23,324 nt of DNA from Spirochaetota bacterium (lineage in GTDB: Bacteria > Spirochaetota > Leptospiria > Turneriellales > Turneriellaceae): the NCBI GenBank assembly GCA_963205035.1, contig CAUJII010000251.1:1-23324 (forward strand), written 5' to 3'. The position numbers and the translations under genes are program-made. Below are positions 1-6,868 of the stretch, in pieces. The notes under the pieces are model-generated. The model did not search any database. It was not told where the DNA came from and saw nothing but the letters and a program-made list of their open reading frames with translations. Positions within the stretch are counted from its first letter, which is position 1; each line of letters starts with the position of its first letter.

Positions 1-548
1 CGCATATTCTCGCCATGGTGGAGTGTTCCATTGTATAAATGCCAAAGTTCAGGGCGCTGGTGCTTTGGCTCCCACACGCCGAACTCGTCTCGAATCGAAA
101 AAATACGTTCTTTTGCTCTGGCCTTTTCTTCGTCGCGCCTCGCCCCGCCGATGCAACAATCGAACCGATGCTCTGCGATCGTCTCGAGAAGCGTCACAGC
201 TTGAATTGCGTTGCGGCTGGGGAACTTGCCTTTTTCTTCGGCCGCACTTCCGCGTCGGATGCTGTCTTCAACTTTTGCGACGATGAGTCTTTCGCCCAAG
301 CCCTCGACGAGTCTATCTCTAAACGCGAGAACTTCTTCAAAGTTATGCCCCGTGTCGACATGCACGAGCGGAAAAGGAAATTTCGCGGGACGAAAAGCTT
401 TTTCTGCCAAGCGAACAAGGGTTATCGAATCTTTGCCGCCTGAAAAAAGTAACGCAGGCCGCTCGAACTGACCGGCGACTTCGCGCAATATCATAATCGC
501 TTCTGATTCTAACCTATCGAGGTGTGTGCGTGTGTATGTTTTCTCCAT
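1..548 (-). CDS. cysD: sulfate adenylyltransferase subunit 2 (3' truncated by window edge)
   Basis: Small, PAPS-reductase-fold subunit of ATP sulfurylase, which with the GTPase CysN makes adenosine 5'-phosphosulfate (APS) from sulfate and ATP in the cytoplasm. The reading frame is open from the ATG at 548-546 to the edge of the window (182 codons), so the stop codon lies outside. Seen directly: the PP-loop SGGKDS at residues 36-41, the HVDTGHNFEEV segment, and the IGGARRDEEKARAKERIFS region typical of CysD. It begins 5 bases after the stop of cysH, so the two are surely co-transcribed; cysN would be expected beyond the left edge. No strong ribosome binding site is visible. The identification is firm; only the missing C-terminus is unknown. 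Confidence 0.95.
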   Translation of the reverse strand, partial: MEKTYTRTHLDRLESEAIMILREVAGQFERPALLFSGGKDSITLVRLAEKAFRPAKFPFPLVHVDTGHNFEEVLAFRDRLVEGLGERLIVAKVEDSIRRGSAAEEKGKFPSRNAIQAVTLLETIAEHRFDCCIGGARRDEEKARAKERIFSIRDEFGVWEPKHQRPELWHLYNGTLHHGENM

Positions 549-553
549 GCTGC

Positions 554-1267
554 CTACTTATGCAAATGCAATCCACATTCTTTTTTTTCCGCGCTCTCCC
601 ACCACCAACGCCCCGAACGAACATCGCCTCCGGGTTCGACAGGGCGCGTGCACGGTTCGCAACCAATCGACAAGAAGCCACGGTCGCTGAGAGCGTTGTA
701 TGGTACGTCGTGCTCTCTTAGAAATTCCTTGAGCATTGTGTCGGACCAATCCAAGAGCGGATGAAATTTTACGAGGTTGTGCGTACGATCAGTTTCAAAA
801 AAAGGTAGGTGCGACCGTTCGGGCGATTGCGCCCGTCTGATGCCGGTTATCCACAAATCGACATCTTTGAGTGCGCGGGCCAATGGCTCGACCTTGCGTA
901 TGTTGCAGCACTCCAACCGGTTCTCGAGACTATCGTAAAAACTGAACGCACCTTTTTCGCTGACCAGTTTTTGCACTGCCTGCGTGTTCGGAAAAAATAC
1001 TTCGATGGGACGACTATACCGTGCGCGTGTCGCATCGAGTGTCTTGTAGGTTTCTGTGAAATGCCTACCGGTATCGAGCGTGAAAATACGGACGGGCAAG
1101 TCTTCGGTCGCAATCAGATGGGTAATCGCCTGGTCTTCTAAAGAGAAACTCGTCGAGAAAGCGGCGCGTCCCGAAGGAAACGTTTTCGCAAATTCGTTTA
1201 AGACAGCCCTTAGCGAACGGGGAGTAACTCCTTCGAGAACACGGATTATTTCTTCGCTCTCAAGCAT
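554..1267 (-). CDS. cysH: assimilatory APS reductase (thioredoxin-dependent, [4Fe-4S])
   Basis: Reduces adenosine 5'-phosphosulfate to sulfite. From the ATG at 1267 it is 237 residues, normal for the family. The PP-loop-like segment STSFSLEDQ, the TLDTGRHFTET motif and the C-terminal KKECGLH (catalytic Cys231) are present. Two cysteine pairs, CC at 120-121 and CxxC at 203-206, are the four cluster ligands that separate APS reductases from PAPS reductases without the cluster, so the substrate is probably APS and no CysC kinase step is needed. It is the first gene of a cysH-cysD pair. A GTG at 1300 in the same frame would add 11 residues, but the ATG fits the family better; neither has a clear ribosome binding site. 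Confidence 0.93.
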   Translation of the reverse strand: MLESEEIIRVLEGVTPRSLRAVLNEFAKTFPSGRAAFSTSFSLEDQAITHLIATEDLPVRIFTLDTGRHFTETYKTLDATRARYSRPIEVFFPNTQAVQKLVSEKGAFSFYDSLENRLECCNIRKVEPLARALKDVDLWITGIRRAQSPERSHLPFFETDRTHNLVKFHPLLDWSDTMLKEFLREHDVPYNALSDRGFLSIGCEPCTRPVEPGGDVRSGRWWWESAEKKECGLHLHK

Positions 1268-1387
1268 GGTGTGCGTGGGCAGATTTTCGCGTTCGCACAC
1301 GCTGTAAAGAATAATGGATTTATGTTCGTTATAGCAACCGGAGTGATTAACTACTTTGCGGGGGATCCCACAAAGTGCCGCGCTAAA

Positions 1388-1720
1388 TTAGCCCGCTTTG
1401 ACGCGCTCTTTCAAATAGCCGACAAAGTCATGGAAAAGGTTCGCAAGGCGCGCCAAAACCAAACTCGAAAGAATATAGTGCACGAGCTCGGGGACTGCAA
1501 TCTTTGTGCCATAAAAAAAACGAAGCGCATCGATTTTAGCGCAGATACCGAACGCGGCGAGCATCACTAAGGCATTCTTGATCGAGCGCAGCATTTTTGT
1601 GTTGAGCAAATCATCGATTATGCGAACGGAAAAAATTGCAGCAACGGCGAGTTCTAAGAAAATACCGACGATAAGAAAGAACATGAGGTTATCCCAAAGC
1701 TGACCGACTGGAATTTGCAT
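1388..1720 (-). CDS. hypothetical small membrane protein
   Basis: Not recognised. A 110-residue protein with about three hydrophobic stretches, near residues 10-32, 46-63 and 78-97, separated by short charged loops, and a basic C-terminal tail (YLKERVKAG). The ATG at 1720 lacks an obvious ribosome binding site. It lies 120 bases upstream of the cysH start on the same strand and is divergent from the membrane protein at 1826. The hydrophobic pattern and clean frame support a real gene, but nothing in the sequence gives a function. Confidence 0.6.
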   Translation of the reverse strand: MQIPVGQLWDNLMFFLIVGIFLELAVAAIFSVRIIDDLLNTKMLRSIKNALVMLAAFGICAKIDALRFFYGTKIAVPELVHYILSSLVLARLANLFHDFVGYLKERVKAG

Positions 1721-1825
1721 GGGGCAGCGTTAGTCAGGTGCGGTGACGGGCAAAGCAAAATTTGAGCGCGAGCGCAAAAGCGATTACACCTTTACTTTCC
1801 AGCAATCGTCTTTCCGTTGTCCGGT

Positions 1826-2584
1826 ATGGCTGTTGTGACGCAGAAGAAAATACTCGATTGGATTGAAAAGTATCCGGGCATCGCGATTGATCTTGTTTAT
1901 TTTTGCGTCGGCTGGTGGATTTTCAAGAACCCGTATTTTAGTGGCTTGCGCTTCGAATTTTTCAGCATATTGCAATTTGATCCACTCTACCTCATGCTCG
2001 CCATACTTATGGTTTATGCGCTCATCATCGCTGTGTATGATCTCGCGCCGCTACGCCCGCCTGCACGTTGGTACAATTTCGTCGGGGCGCTCAAACTCAT
2101 TATTTTCGTGGGGCCGCCTCTGGCGTTGATGCTTCATATACTTATTGGCGGCTCGGCTTTTGGTCTCGGAAAAGCTCTGTTGTGCGTAGTGTGGTTCTGC
2201 CAAACTTGGCTTTTGTGGCAGGTGCTGTTCCCGAGTGCATCACGAGCGAAAAATAGCTGGGCGGCGCGTTTCGCGACATATACCCAAACGCTAACCAATT
2301 CACAGATGAAGAGAATCATCCTGACCGTCATTGTTGTGCCGCTCTTCCTCTCCGCTTTGGCAGAATACGCTGCTGGGCTGCAACCCAGCGTAATATCGGG
2401 TGTTCAGCCAAACGCCCAGGAATTATGGGATGCCTGGTTCTACGGTGGCAGTTTTTTCGTCATGATCTATTTCGTGTCGATTCGGCTTTTCTTCTTTATA
2501 AAGCCGCCGTTGACTGGTTGGGAAATTCTTACCGGATTATTGACCCTCGTGCAATTTACCGGCGTCTATCGCTTTTTCAACTGA
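1826..2584 (+). CDS. hypothetical polytopic inner-membrane protein
   Basis: Not recognised. A 252-residue, very hydrophobic protein with six or seven predicted membrane spans, roughly residues 18-33, 50-68, 82-104, 109-127, 160-182, 204-225 and 230-248, rich in Trp, Phe and Tyr. No catalytic motif stands out. The ATG at 1826 is preferred to an in-frame TTG three codons upstream; neither has a good ribosome binding site. It is divergent from the small membrane protein at 1388-1720 and is followed after about 100 bases by rpmH, probably as a separate transcription unit. Confidence 0.7.
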   Translation: MAVVTQKKILDWIEKYPGIAIDLVYFCVGWWIFKNPYFSGLRFEFFSILQFDPLYLMLAILMVYALIIAVYDLAPLRPPARWYNFVGALKLIIFVGPPLALMLHILIGGSAFGLGKALLCVVWFCQTWLLWQVLFPSASRAKNSWAARFATYTQTLTNSQMKRIILTVIVVPLFLSALAEYAAGLQPSVISGVQPNAQELWDAWFYGGSFFVMIYFVSIRLFFFIKPPLTGWEILTGLLTLVQFTGVYRFFN

Positions 2585-2685
2585 CCTTGGCTGTGATGCG
2601 GTAGTCTGCCCGAGTCGGTGTGGAAAAACCGCCCTACCTTCTCATTTGCGCTTTACAGCCTGTCGCAACACGAAAACCGGTTCTT

Positions 2686-2856
2686 ATGAAACGGACATGG
2701 CAGCCCGCAAACAAGAAACGCAACCGCACGCATGGGTTTCGTACACGCAATGCAACCGCCGAAGGGCGCGAAGTTTTGCGCCGCCGCCGCCAAAAAGGCC
2801 GATGGAAGCTCACCGTTTCTGACGAACGCCGCCGCTGGGACATCGTTAAACGCTAA
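2686..2856 (+). CDS. rpmH: 50S ribosomal protein L34, C-terminally extended
   Basis: Ribosomal protein of the large subunit. It begins MKRTWQPANKKRNRTHGF and contains the hallmark TRNATAEGREVLRRRRQKGR, matching the L34 consensus almost throughout. The start is the ATG at 2686; upstream in-frame codons are not conserved. At 56 residues it is longer than the common 44-52, because about 12 residues (SDERRRWDIVKR) follow the usual end at RxxLTV. The stop lies 2 bases before the start of rnpA, the classic rpmH-rnpA arrangement. No dnaA or origin-like repeat is visible upstream. Confidence 0.96.
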   Translation: MKRTWQPANKKRNRTHGFRTRNATAEGREVLRRRRQKGRWKLTVSDERRRWDIVKR

Positions 2857-2858
2857 GC

Positions 2859-3233
2859 GTGCCGCTTAAGGCAGGCGGCGTCAAGCGCTCTCGGCTTTAT
2901 ACTTCTCTCAAACTCAAGAAAAACATAGACCGCCTTTTCGCCAAAGAAGGGCGAAAGATTTTTGAAAAGAGTCTCATGCTGCGCTATTACCGTAGCAAAA
3001 GTGTTAATCCTCCGTTCCAAGTTGTTTTTGCCGTGAGCCAGCGTTTGGGCGACGCGCACCAGCGCAACCGTATCAAAAGACGTTTGCGCGAAGCCCTTCT
3101 TGCTGTCTTGCAGGAAGGGCGCATCACGAAGCACGGTTTCGAGTTGGCAATTCTTCCCAAGAAAGATGTGGCGGATTTACCCTTCTTACGGCTCTGCGAC
3201 GAAGTGCGGCGGGCGCTATCGAAACTACCTTAA
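2859..3233 (+). CDS. rnpA: ribonuclease P protein component
   Basis: Protein subunit of RNase P, which matures the 5' end of tRNAs together with the RNA subunit. The 124-residue basic protein has the family signature RNRIKRRLREAL around residues 70-81, which contacts RNase P RNA, and the upstream FQVVFAVSQRLG strand. The start is a GTG only 2 bases after the rpmH stop, so translation is probably coupled to rpmH. Unlike most bacteria, yidD and yidC do not follow; yidD lies 11 kb away in this window. A weak bulged hairpin (CCCC-T-AC with GT-GGGG) falls about 70 bases downstream, without a T-run. Confidence 0.95.
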   Translation: MPLKAGGVKRSRLYTSLKLKKNIDRLFAKEGRKIFEKSLMLRYYRSKSVNPPFQVVFAVSQRLGDAHQRNRIKRRLREALLAVLQEGRITKHGFELAILPKKDVADLPFLRLCDEVRRALSKLP

Positions 3234-3353
3234 GCGTTGCAACTTTAGAGCCCTCTCGAATAACCGCATACTCGACCATAAATTACTAAATCTACTATGC
3301 CCCCTACACCTTACGTGGGGTTATGCCGATACTTAAAAGGGATTCAGTAGAGT

Positions 3354-4559
3354 ATGTTTCAGATTGCGAATTTTCAGCAGAACGCTTTCGTCATTGTCGA
3401 AGGGAAAGTTGCGCCCGGATTTTATATCGTGCGTCAAGGGAAAGTTCGTCTTACCGCTGAGATGCCGATTCCGGGCGAAGACCCGAGCCTCATCCTGAAT
3501 CCGGGTGATTTTTTCGGCGTCGTCTCTTCGATGAGTGGCCACCCGCATATCGAAACCGCACAGTGCCTTGCGAACACGTCTCTGATCAATGTCGGTCGCG
3601 ACCAATTCGGCGTCCTCATTCAAAAAAATGCGCCGATTGCGATGAAGATTATCCGTTATTTTTCACTCCGCCTGCGCATCATCGACCGTGCCATCACCAA
3701 GCTCACTTTCCATAGCGCGGTTGAAGAAGACCCTCAGCTCATGTTCAACATCGCGCAGTTCTATTATGGCAAGCAAGAGATGAAGCATGCGGCATACGCT
3801 TACCAACGCTACTTGCAATACTATCCGAACGGTTCGTTTGCGGCGCAATCCAAAATGGCTCTGCAAAACATGAGTGCTCCCATGTCTGTTCCTGTGCCGC
3901 CGGGGAATGCTCTTGCGCGTTCTTTCGCAGACGGGCAGATGGTGTTTATCGAACACGAACCCGGCAACGAACTTTATATCATCCAAGGCGGGCGCGTCAA
4001 AATAACGAAGGTCGTCAACGACAACGAAGTCATGCTTGCGGTTCTCAACCCCGGCGATATTTTCGGCGAAATGGCGCTCTTAGAAAACAAGCCGCGTTCC
4101 GCGTCGGCCGTTGCATCGGGCAACGTCACAACGCTCGCCATCAACAAGCAGAACTTTGAAGGCATGGTTCAAGCGCAGCCGCAACTTGCGACAAAACTCA
4201 TCACGCTTTTGAGCGAACGCATTTGGTTGGCGTATCGACAGCTCGCCAACTTACTCATCAACGACCCTGTCGGGCGGATGTACGATATGCTCCTAACGCA
4301 GGTGCAGAAAAAGAAAGTGGCAATCCAGCCCAAGACGAGTTATACTTTTGACATCGGCTCTGCGGAGCTTTTGAAGATGTTGGGCTATGCGCCAGAAAAA
4401 GGCGAGGAGCATTTGATTACGATGCTTAGCGACAAGAACATGCGACTCGATCAAGGCAAGTTCATCTGCAAAGATTTGCTCGAGCTGGAAAAGCAGGTGC
4501 AATACATCCGCAAGCGCGCGTCGGCTGAGCGCCAGCGCGAGCAAGCCAAAGTGGGATGA
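3354..4559 (+). CDS. tandem cyclic-nucleotide-binding-domain regulator
   Basis: A 401-residue protein with two Crp-like cNMP-binding domains. The first (about 5-110) has a degenerate phosphate-binding cassette, FFGVVSSMSGHP, lacking the usual Glu and Arg. The second (about 185-305) has the canonical cassette FGEMALLENKPRSASA, with E239 and R248 positioned to hold the cyclic phosphate and ribose. Between them lies a TPR-like helical hairpin (FNIAQFYYGKQEMKHAAYAYQRYL). The last 90 residues have a helical, possibly winged-helix character (SAELLKMLGYAPEKGEEHLITML) and end in a charged helix, but no clear DNA-recognition helix can be asserted. Only the second domain probably binds nucleotide. Similar double-domain proteins are known in spirochaetes. 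Gene symbol and target are unknown. Confidence 0.88.
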   Translation: MFQIANFQQNAFVIVEGKVAPGFYIVRQGKVRLTAEMPIPGEDPSLILNPGDFFGVVSSMSGHPHIETAQCLANTSLINVGRDQFGVLIQKNAPIAMKIIRYFSLRLRIIDRAITKLTFHSAVEEDPQLMFNIAQFYYGKQEMKHAAYAYQRYLQYYPNGSFAAQSKMALQNMSAPMSVPVPPGNALARSFADGQMVFIEHEPGNELYIIQGGRVKITKVVNDNEVMLAVLNPGDIFGEMALLENKPRSASAVASGNVTTLAINKQNFEGMVQAQPQLATKLITLLSERIWLAYRQLANLLINDPVGRMYDMLLTQVQKKKVAIQPKTSYTFDIGSAELLKMLGYAPEKGEEHLITMLSDKNMRLDQGKFICKDLLELEKQVQYIRKRASAERQREQAKVG

Positions 4560-4569
4560 TCCTCCAACC

Positions 4570-4642
4570 GCTACCTTAGCTCAGTCGGTAGAGCAATTGC
4601 TTCGTAAGTAATGGGTCGTCAGTTCGAATCTGACAGGTAGCT
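4570..4642 (+). tRNA. tRNA-Thr (anticodon CGU)
   Basis: A complete cloverleaf of 73 bases. Acceptor stem GCTACCT pairs with AGGTAGC; D arm AGCTC-AGTCGGTA-GAGC; anticodon stem ATTGC/GTAAT around loop TTCGTAA, giving anticodon CGT (reads ACG); T arm GTCAG-TTCGAAT-CTGAC. The discriminator is T, allowed for threonine, and the 3' CCA is not encoded. It starts 10 bases after the stop of the cNMP-domain gene, so it may be processed from a shared transcript or have a promoter inside that gene. Confidence 0.95.
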
Positions 4643-4654
4643 CAGACAAGGGGG

Positions 4655-4719
4655 ACGCCGAGACACACTGAGGAAAAAGGGCGCGTTAGAGGTGACGCGC
4701 TGTTGGTTTTTCTCGGCGT
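4655..4719 (+). other. strong nested RNA hairpin between tRNA-Thr and the next gene
   Basis: Three mutually compatible stems nest inside each other: ACGCCGA (4655-4661) with TCGGCGT (4713-4719), GAAAAA (4673-4678) with TTTTTC (4707-4712), and GCGCGT (4681-4686) with ACGCGC (4695-4700) around an 8-base loop. The outer stem closes 6 bases before the ATG of the membrane-protein gene at 4726. The inner stem followed by TGTTGGTTTTT could act as an intrinsic terminator for the tRNA; the whole fold could instead be a leader that hides or exposes the translation start. No known riboswitch class is recognised. Confidence 0.7.
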
Positions 4720-4725
4720 AGCAAA

Positions 4726-5433
4726 ATGTCTGCCGTTTCTGACTTGTCATTTACCTTCGTGCAATGGGCTCGTAACATTGTCACTCTCTGTGCGTTTGCC
4801 GCTCTCTGCGCATCCAACCTCTGGAGCGTGGGAGCGTCTTTAGACATAAAAGGCAAGACGACTGAGGAAGCAGTCGCCGTCACAAAGAAAGCACTCGAAA
4901 GGCTCGACACAACTTGTCTTGAGAAAGACATCACGCTGGGCGCGGAATGGCGGTGCAAGACTCCTTTCTTCTCCATCGTCGGCCTCGACGTTTTTATTGC
5001 AACGGTGCCCGACAAAGTTATCCTTAGAGCCGACGCGAGCAACCGGCAGAGCTTTGCGTTTGTCGACTTAGTGGAACACGAGATCGATCCCACAAAAAAA
5101 AATCCGAACACCTACACAGAAAAATCGTTGTGGTTGACAGCCGGCGCGACGCTCATTTCTCCCGCGTTGGGGCATTGGTATGTGAACGAGAACTCGATGC
5201 TGAAAAACAGATCCACTTTCCTAACGACGCTTGGACTCTTTGCCGGTGACTTGGCACTTTTTTGGATGAGTTCAAAAATTTATTTCACACATGGCTTCGA
5301 TCCGTTCGATGCCGGTCTAACATCGATGCTCATTACGATGGGTGCGTACCGTGCTGTAATGCTCGTACCGTTTTCTGTGCAAGTCATGGCGCACAACCGT
5401 TTTGTGGGATTGCAAATTTCGTTCCGTTTTTAA
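4726..5433 (+). CDS. hypothetical membrane protein with an exported N-terminal domain
   Basis: Not recognised. 235 residues. An N-terminal hydrophobic segment (about 16-34, uncleaved anchor or signal peptide) is followed by about 90 mostly polar residues holding three cysteines, then three C-terminal hydrophobic spans (about 133-150, 162-180 and 195-216) and a short aromatic end, QISFRF. The start ATG has no obvious ribosome binding site and sits right behind the nested hairpin described separately. Its stop is 4 bases upstream of the ArsR-methyltransferase start, so the two genes form an operon. The real-gene call rests on membrane topology and tight packing; a function cannot be assigned. 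Confidence 0.7.
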   Translation: MSAVSDLSFTFVQWARNIVTLCAFAALCASNLWSVGASLDIKGKTTEEAVAVTKKALERLDTTCLEKDITLGAEWRCKTPFFSIVGLDVFIATVPDKVILRADASNRQSFAFVDLVEHEIDPTKKNPNTYTEKSLWLTAGATLISPALGHWYVNENSMLKNRSTFLTTLGLFAGDLALFWMSSKIYFTHGFDPFDAGLTSMLITMGAYRAVMLVPFSVQVMAHNRFVGLQISFRF

Positions 5434-5437
5434 CCGA

Positions 5438-6319
5438 ATGGCGTCGGTGCTTCAGCTCATCAAGGCTTTAAGCGAGCCCGTGCGTATTCGTCTCTACCTG
5501 CTCCTTTCACAAAGCGCTCTGACAGTTTCTGAAATTTCAGAGATACTACGTATTTCCCAATCGAATGCGAGCCACCATGTGAAAGCGCTACGCGAATTGG
5601 GATTGCTCCTCTCGGAAAAAAATGGCCAGCATACTTATTATTCACGCGACATAGAGAACACGAGCTCTTCGCGGTTGACGTTACTTTTTGCAACTCTCGA
5701 AGACGCGGCACTCGATTTGCCCGAGCGCGCGAGCGACGGAGCGCGACTCAAACAAATTCTGGCGGAGCGCGAAGGCGATACGTTTTCACGTTGGCGCATG
5801 GTGCAACCCGATTTACCGTATAGCGATATTTTCGCGCACTTAGTCTGCGGCAAGCGCGGCAGCGTCTTGGACATCGGGTGCGGCGAAGGCGATTTTTTTG
5901 AGGCACTCCACTTATCGTTCGATTTTGTTTGCGCCGTCGATAGAGATTTTTCGCACACGCAGAAAGCATACCGCCGAAAAACGAAGACAGCAATCTTCTG
6001 CACAGACGCGATGGGGCTGCCGTTTCGAGACGAGACTTTCGACGCGGTTGTCTTGCGCATGGCGCTCTCACAGATGGACGCCCCCGAGTTGGTTCTCGCA
6101 GAGGCCACGCGAGTTTTGCGCCCCAGCGGCTACTTGAGCATCATCGACACCAACGCCGAAAATAAACTGAAACAGTTAGTCGCAGCATTTTGCATAAAGC
6201 ACAAGGCAATCGAGGTGGATTTTGAGAAAAGACTGCCGCAGCTTTTTATGCTTCGTTTAAGACTGGTGGCGGGTCGCCCGGGTTTTCCACAACAGAATGA
6301 GCCCATAGATCAAAAGTGA
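5438..6319 (+). CDS. ArsR-family HTH fused to a SAM-dependent methyltransferase
   Basis: 293 residues with two domains. Residues about 1-85 form an ArsR-type winged helix (LIKALSEPVRIRLYLLL, then SEILRISQSNASHHVKALRELGLL, then a beta-wing HTYYSRD). The metal-binding ELCVCDL motif of arsenic/cadmium sensors is absent, so direct metal sensing through that site is unlikely. From about residue 140 a class I methyltransferase follows, with motif I VLDIGCGEGDF, an acidic AVDRD at the end of strand 2, and VLRPSGYLSIIDT. This domain order is a known but poorly understood architecture; the substrate is unknown. The start is the ATG at 5438, 4 bases after the preceding stop; upstream in-frame codons overlap that gene and look non-native. 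Confidence 0.88.
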   Translation: MASVLQLIKALSEPVRIRLYLLLSQSALTVSEISEILRISQSNASHHVKALRELGLLLSEKNGQHTYYSRDIENTSSSRLTLLFATLEDAALDLPERASDGARLKQILAEREGDTFSRWRMVQPDLPYSDIFAHLVCGKRGSVLDIGCGEGDFFEALHLSFDFVCAVDRDFSHTQKAYRRKTKTAIFCTDAMGLPFRDETFDAVVLRMALSQMDAPELVLAEATRVLRPSGYLSIIDTNAENKLKQLVAAFCIKHKAIEVDFEKRLPQLFMLRLRLVAGRPGFPQQNEPIDQK

Positions 6320-6340
6320 CACGCTCACCCTTAGCGGGGC

Positions 6341-6371
6341 GGCGACAAAGACGGCATCCATGCCGGTCGCC
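6341..6371. terminator. hairpin between convergent genes
   Basis: GGCGAC (6341-6346) pairs with GTCGCC (6366-6371), and inside it CGGCA pairs with TGCCG around a TCCA loop, with a five-base AAAGA bulge on one side. It lies between the ends of the ArsR-methyltransferase gene and the cytochrome gene. A second stem, ACACTT (6387-6392) with AAGTGT (6412-6417), follows; its loop contains one copy of the GACTAACTAT repeat. No T-run follows the first stem, so terminator function is inferred from position and stability only. Confidence 0.5.
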
Positions 6372-6394
6372 AGCTCGGGTAAGCTGACACTTGT

Positions 6395-6404
6395 GACTAA
6401 CTAT
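6395..6404 (+). repeat. GACTAACTAT repeat, copy 1
   Basis: Exact copy of a 10-mer found five times in this window; this copy is in the loop of a hairpin between two convergent genes. Confidence 0.6.
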
Positions 6405-6430
6405 TACAAAAAAGTGTGAGTTTTATGAAG

Positions 6431-6775
6431 TTAGTGCAATTGCAGGCGCAGGTAAGCAATGAGATCGCTCCTGTCTTTGTCATCCATTATCACGAATGAA
6501 GTGTGTCTTGCATCAGTCTGCAAAAACTTGACAAGCTCGTCAAAATCTGTGCGTGAACGTATCAATCCCACTTCTCTCTTTTGCGCTTTCTCACGCAAGA
6601 TGTGTACCGCCAGATGGCAGTCGGTGCAATCGTGCGAAGCATACACCTCTTCGCCACGCAACGCGGCAGATTTTTTCTCTTGTACTTTTTTGTTGTTCCA
6701 AAATAAGAAAGCAAGTGTTGCAAGGAGGATTAGGCCAATGCCTTGCAGTAGAAATCTTCGCGTGTAGCGCGCCAC
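6431..6775 (-). CDS. membrane-anchored mono-haem cytochrome c
   Basis: 114 residues. An N-terminal anchor (about 8-26, after MARYTRR) places the rest in the periplasm. The haem attachment motif CTDCH is at residues 50-54, and the C-terminal helix DRSDLIAYLRLQL is the typical last helix of class I cytochromes c; Met97 just before it is the likely sixth iron ligand. It is probably a small electron carrier; its partner is unknown, as no oxidase or other redox gene is adjacent. The start is a GTG without a clear ribosome binding site; no ATG in frame is available. Divergent from the amidase gene, so the 93 bases between them should hold both promoters. Confidence 0.82.
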   Translation of the reverse strand: MARYTRRFLLQGIGLILLATLAFLFWNNKKVQEKKSAALRGEEVYASHDCTDCHLAVHILREKAQKREVGLIRSRTDFDELVKFLQTDARHTSFVIMDDKDRSDLIAYLRLQLH

Positions 6776-6868
6776 GGTTGCATTCGGGAGGTAGAACGCA
6801 GACGGTAAAGTGTTTCACCCACTTTCATTGTCGGCATGTTTCAAATTTGGCGAACGTCTGCGAGGCGT

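Noticed and set aside
23..443. Overlapping plus-strand frames at the left edge
   Set aside because: They are antisense to the truncated cysD, which has unmistakable motifs in an uninterrupted frame.
2585..2685. Possible replication origin upstream of rpmH
   Set aside because: No dnaA gene and no cluster of DnaA-box-like TTATCCACA words; only rpmH-rnpA supports the idea.
3296..3320. Possible rnpA terminator (CCCC-T-AC with GT-GGGG)
   Set aside because: Only a bulged 6-bp stem and no T-run; too weak to list as a feature.
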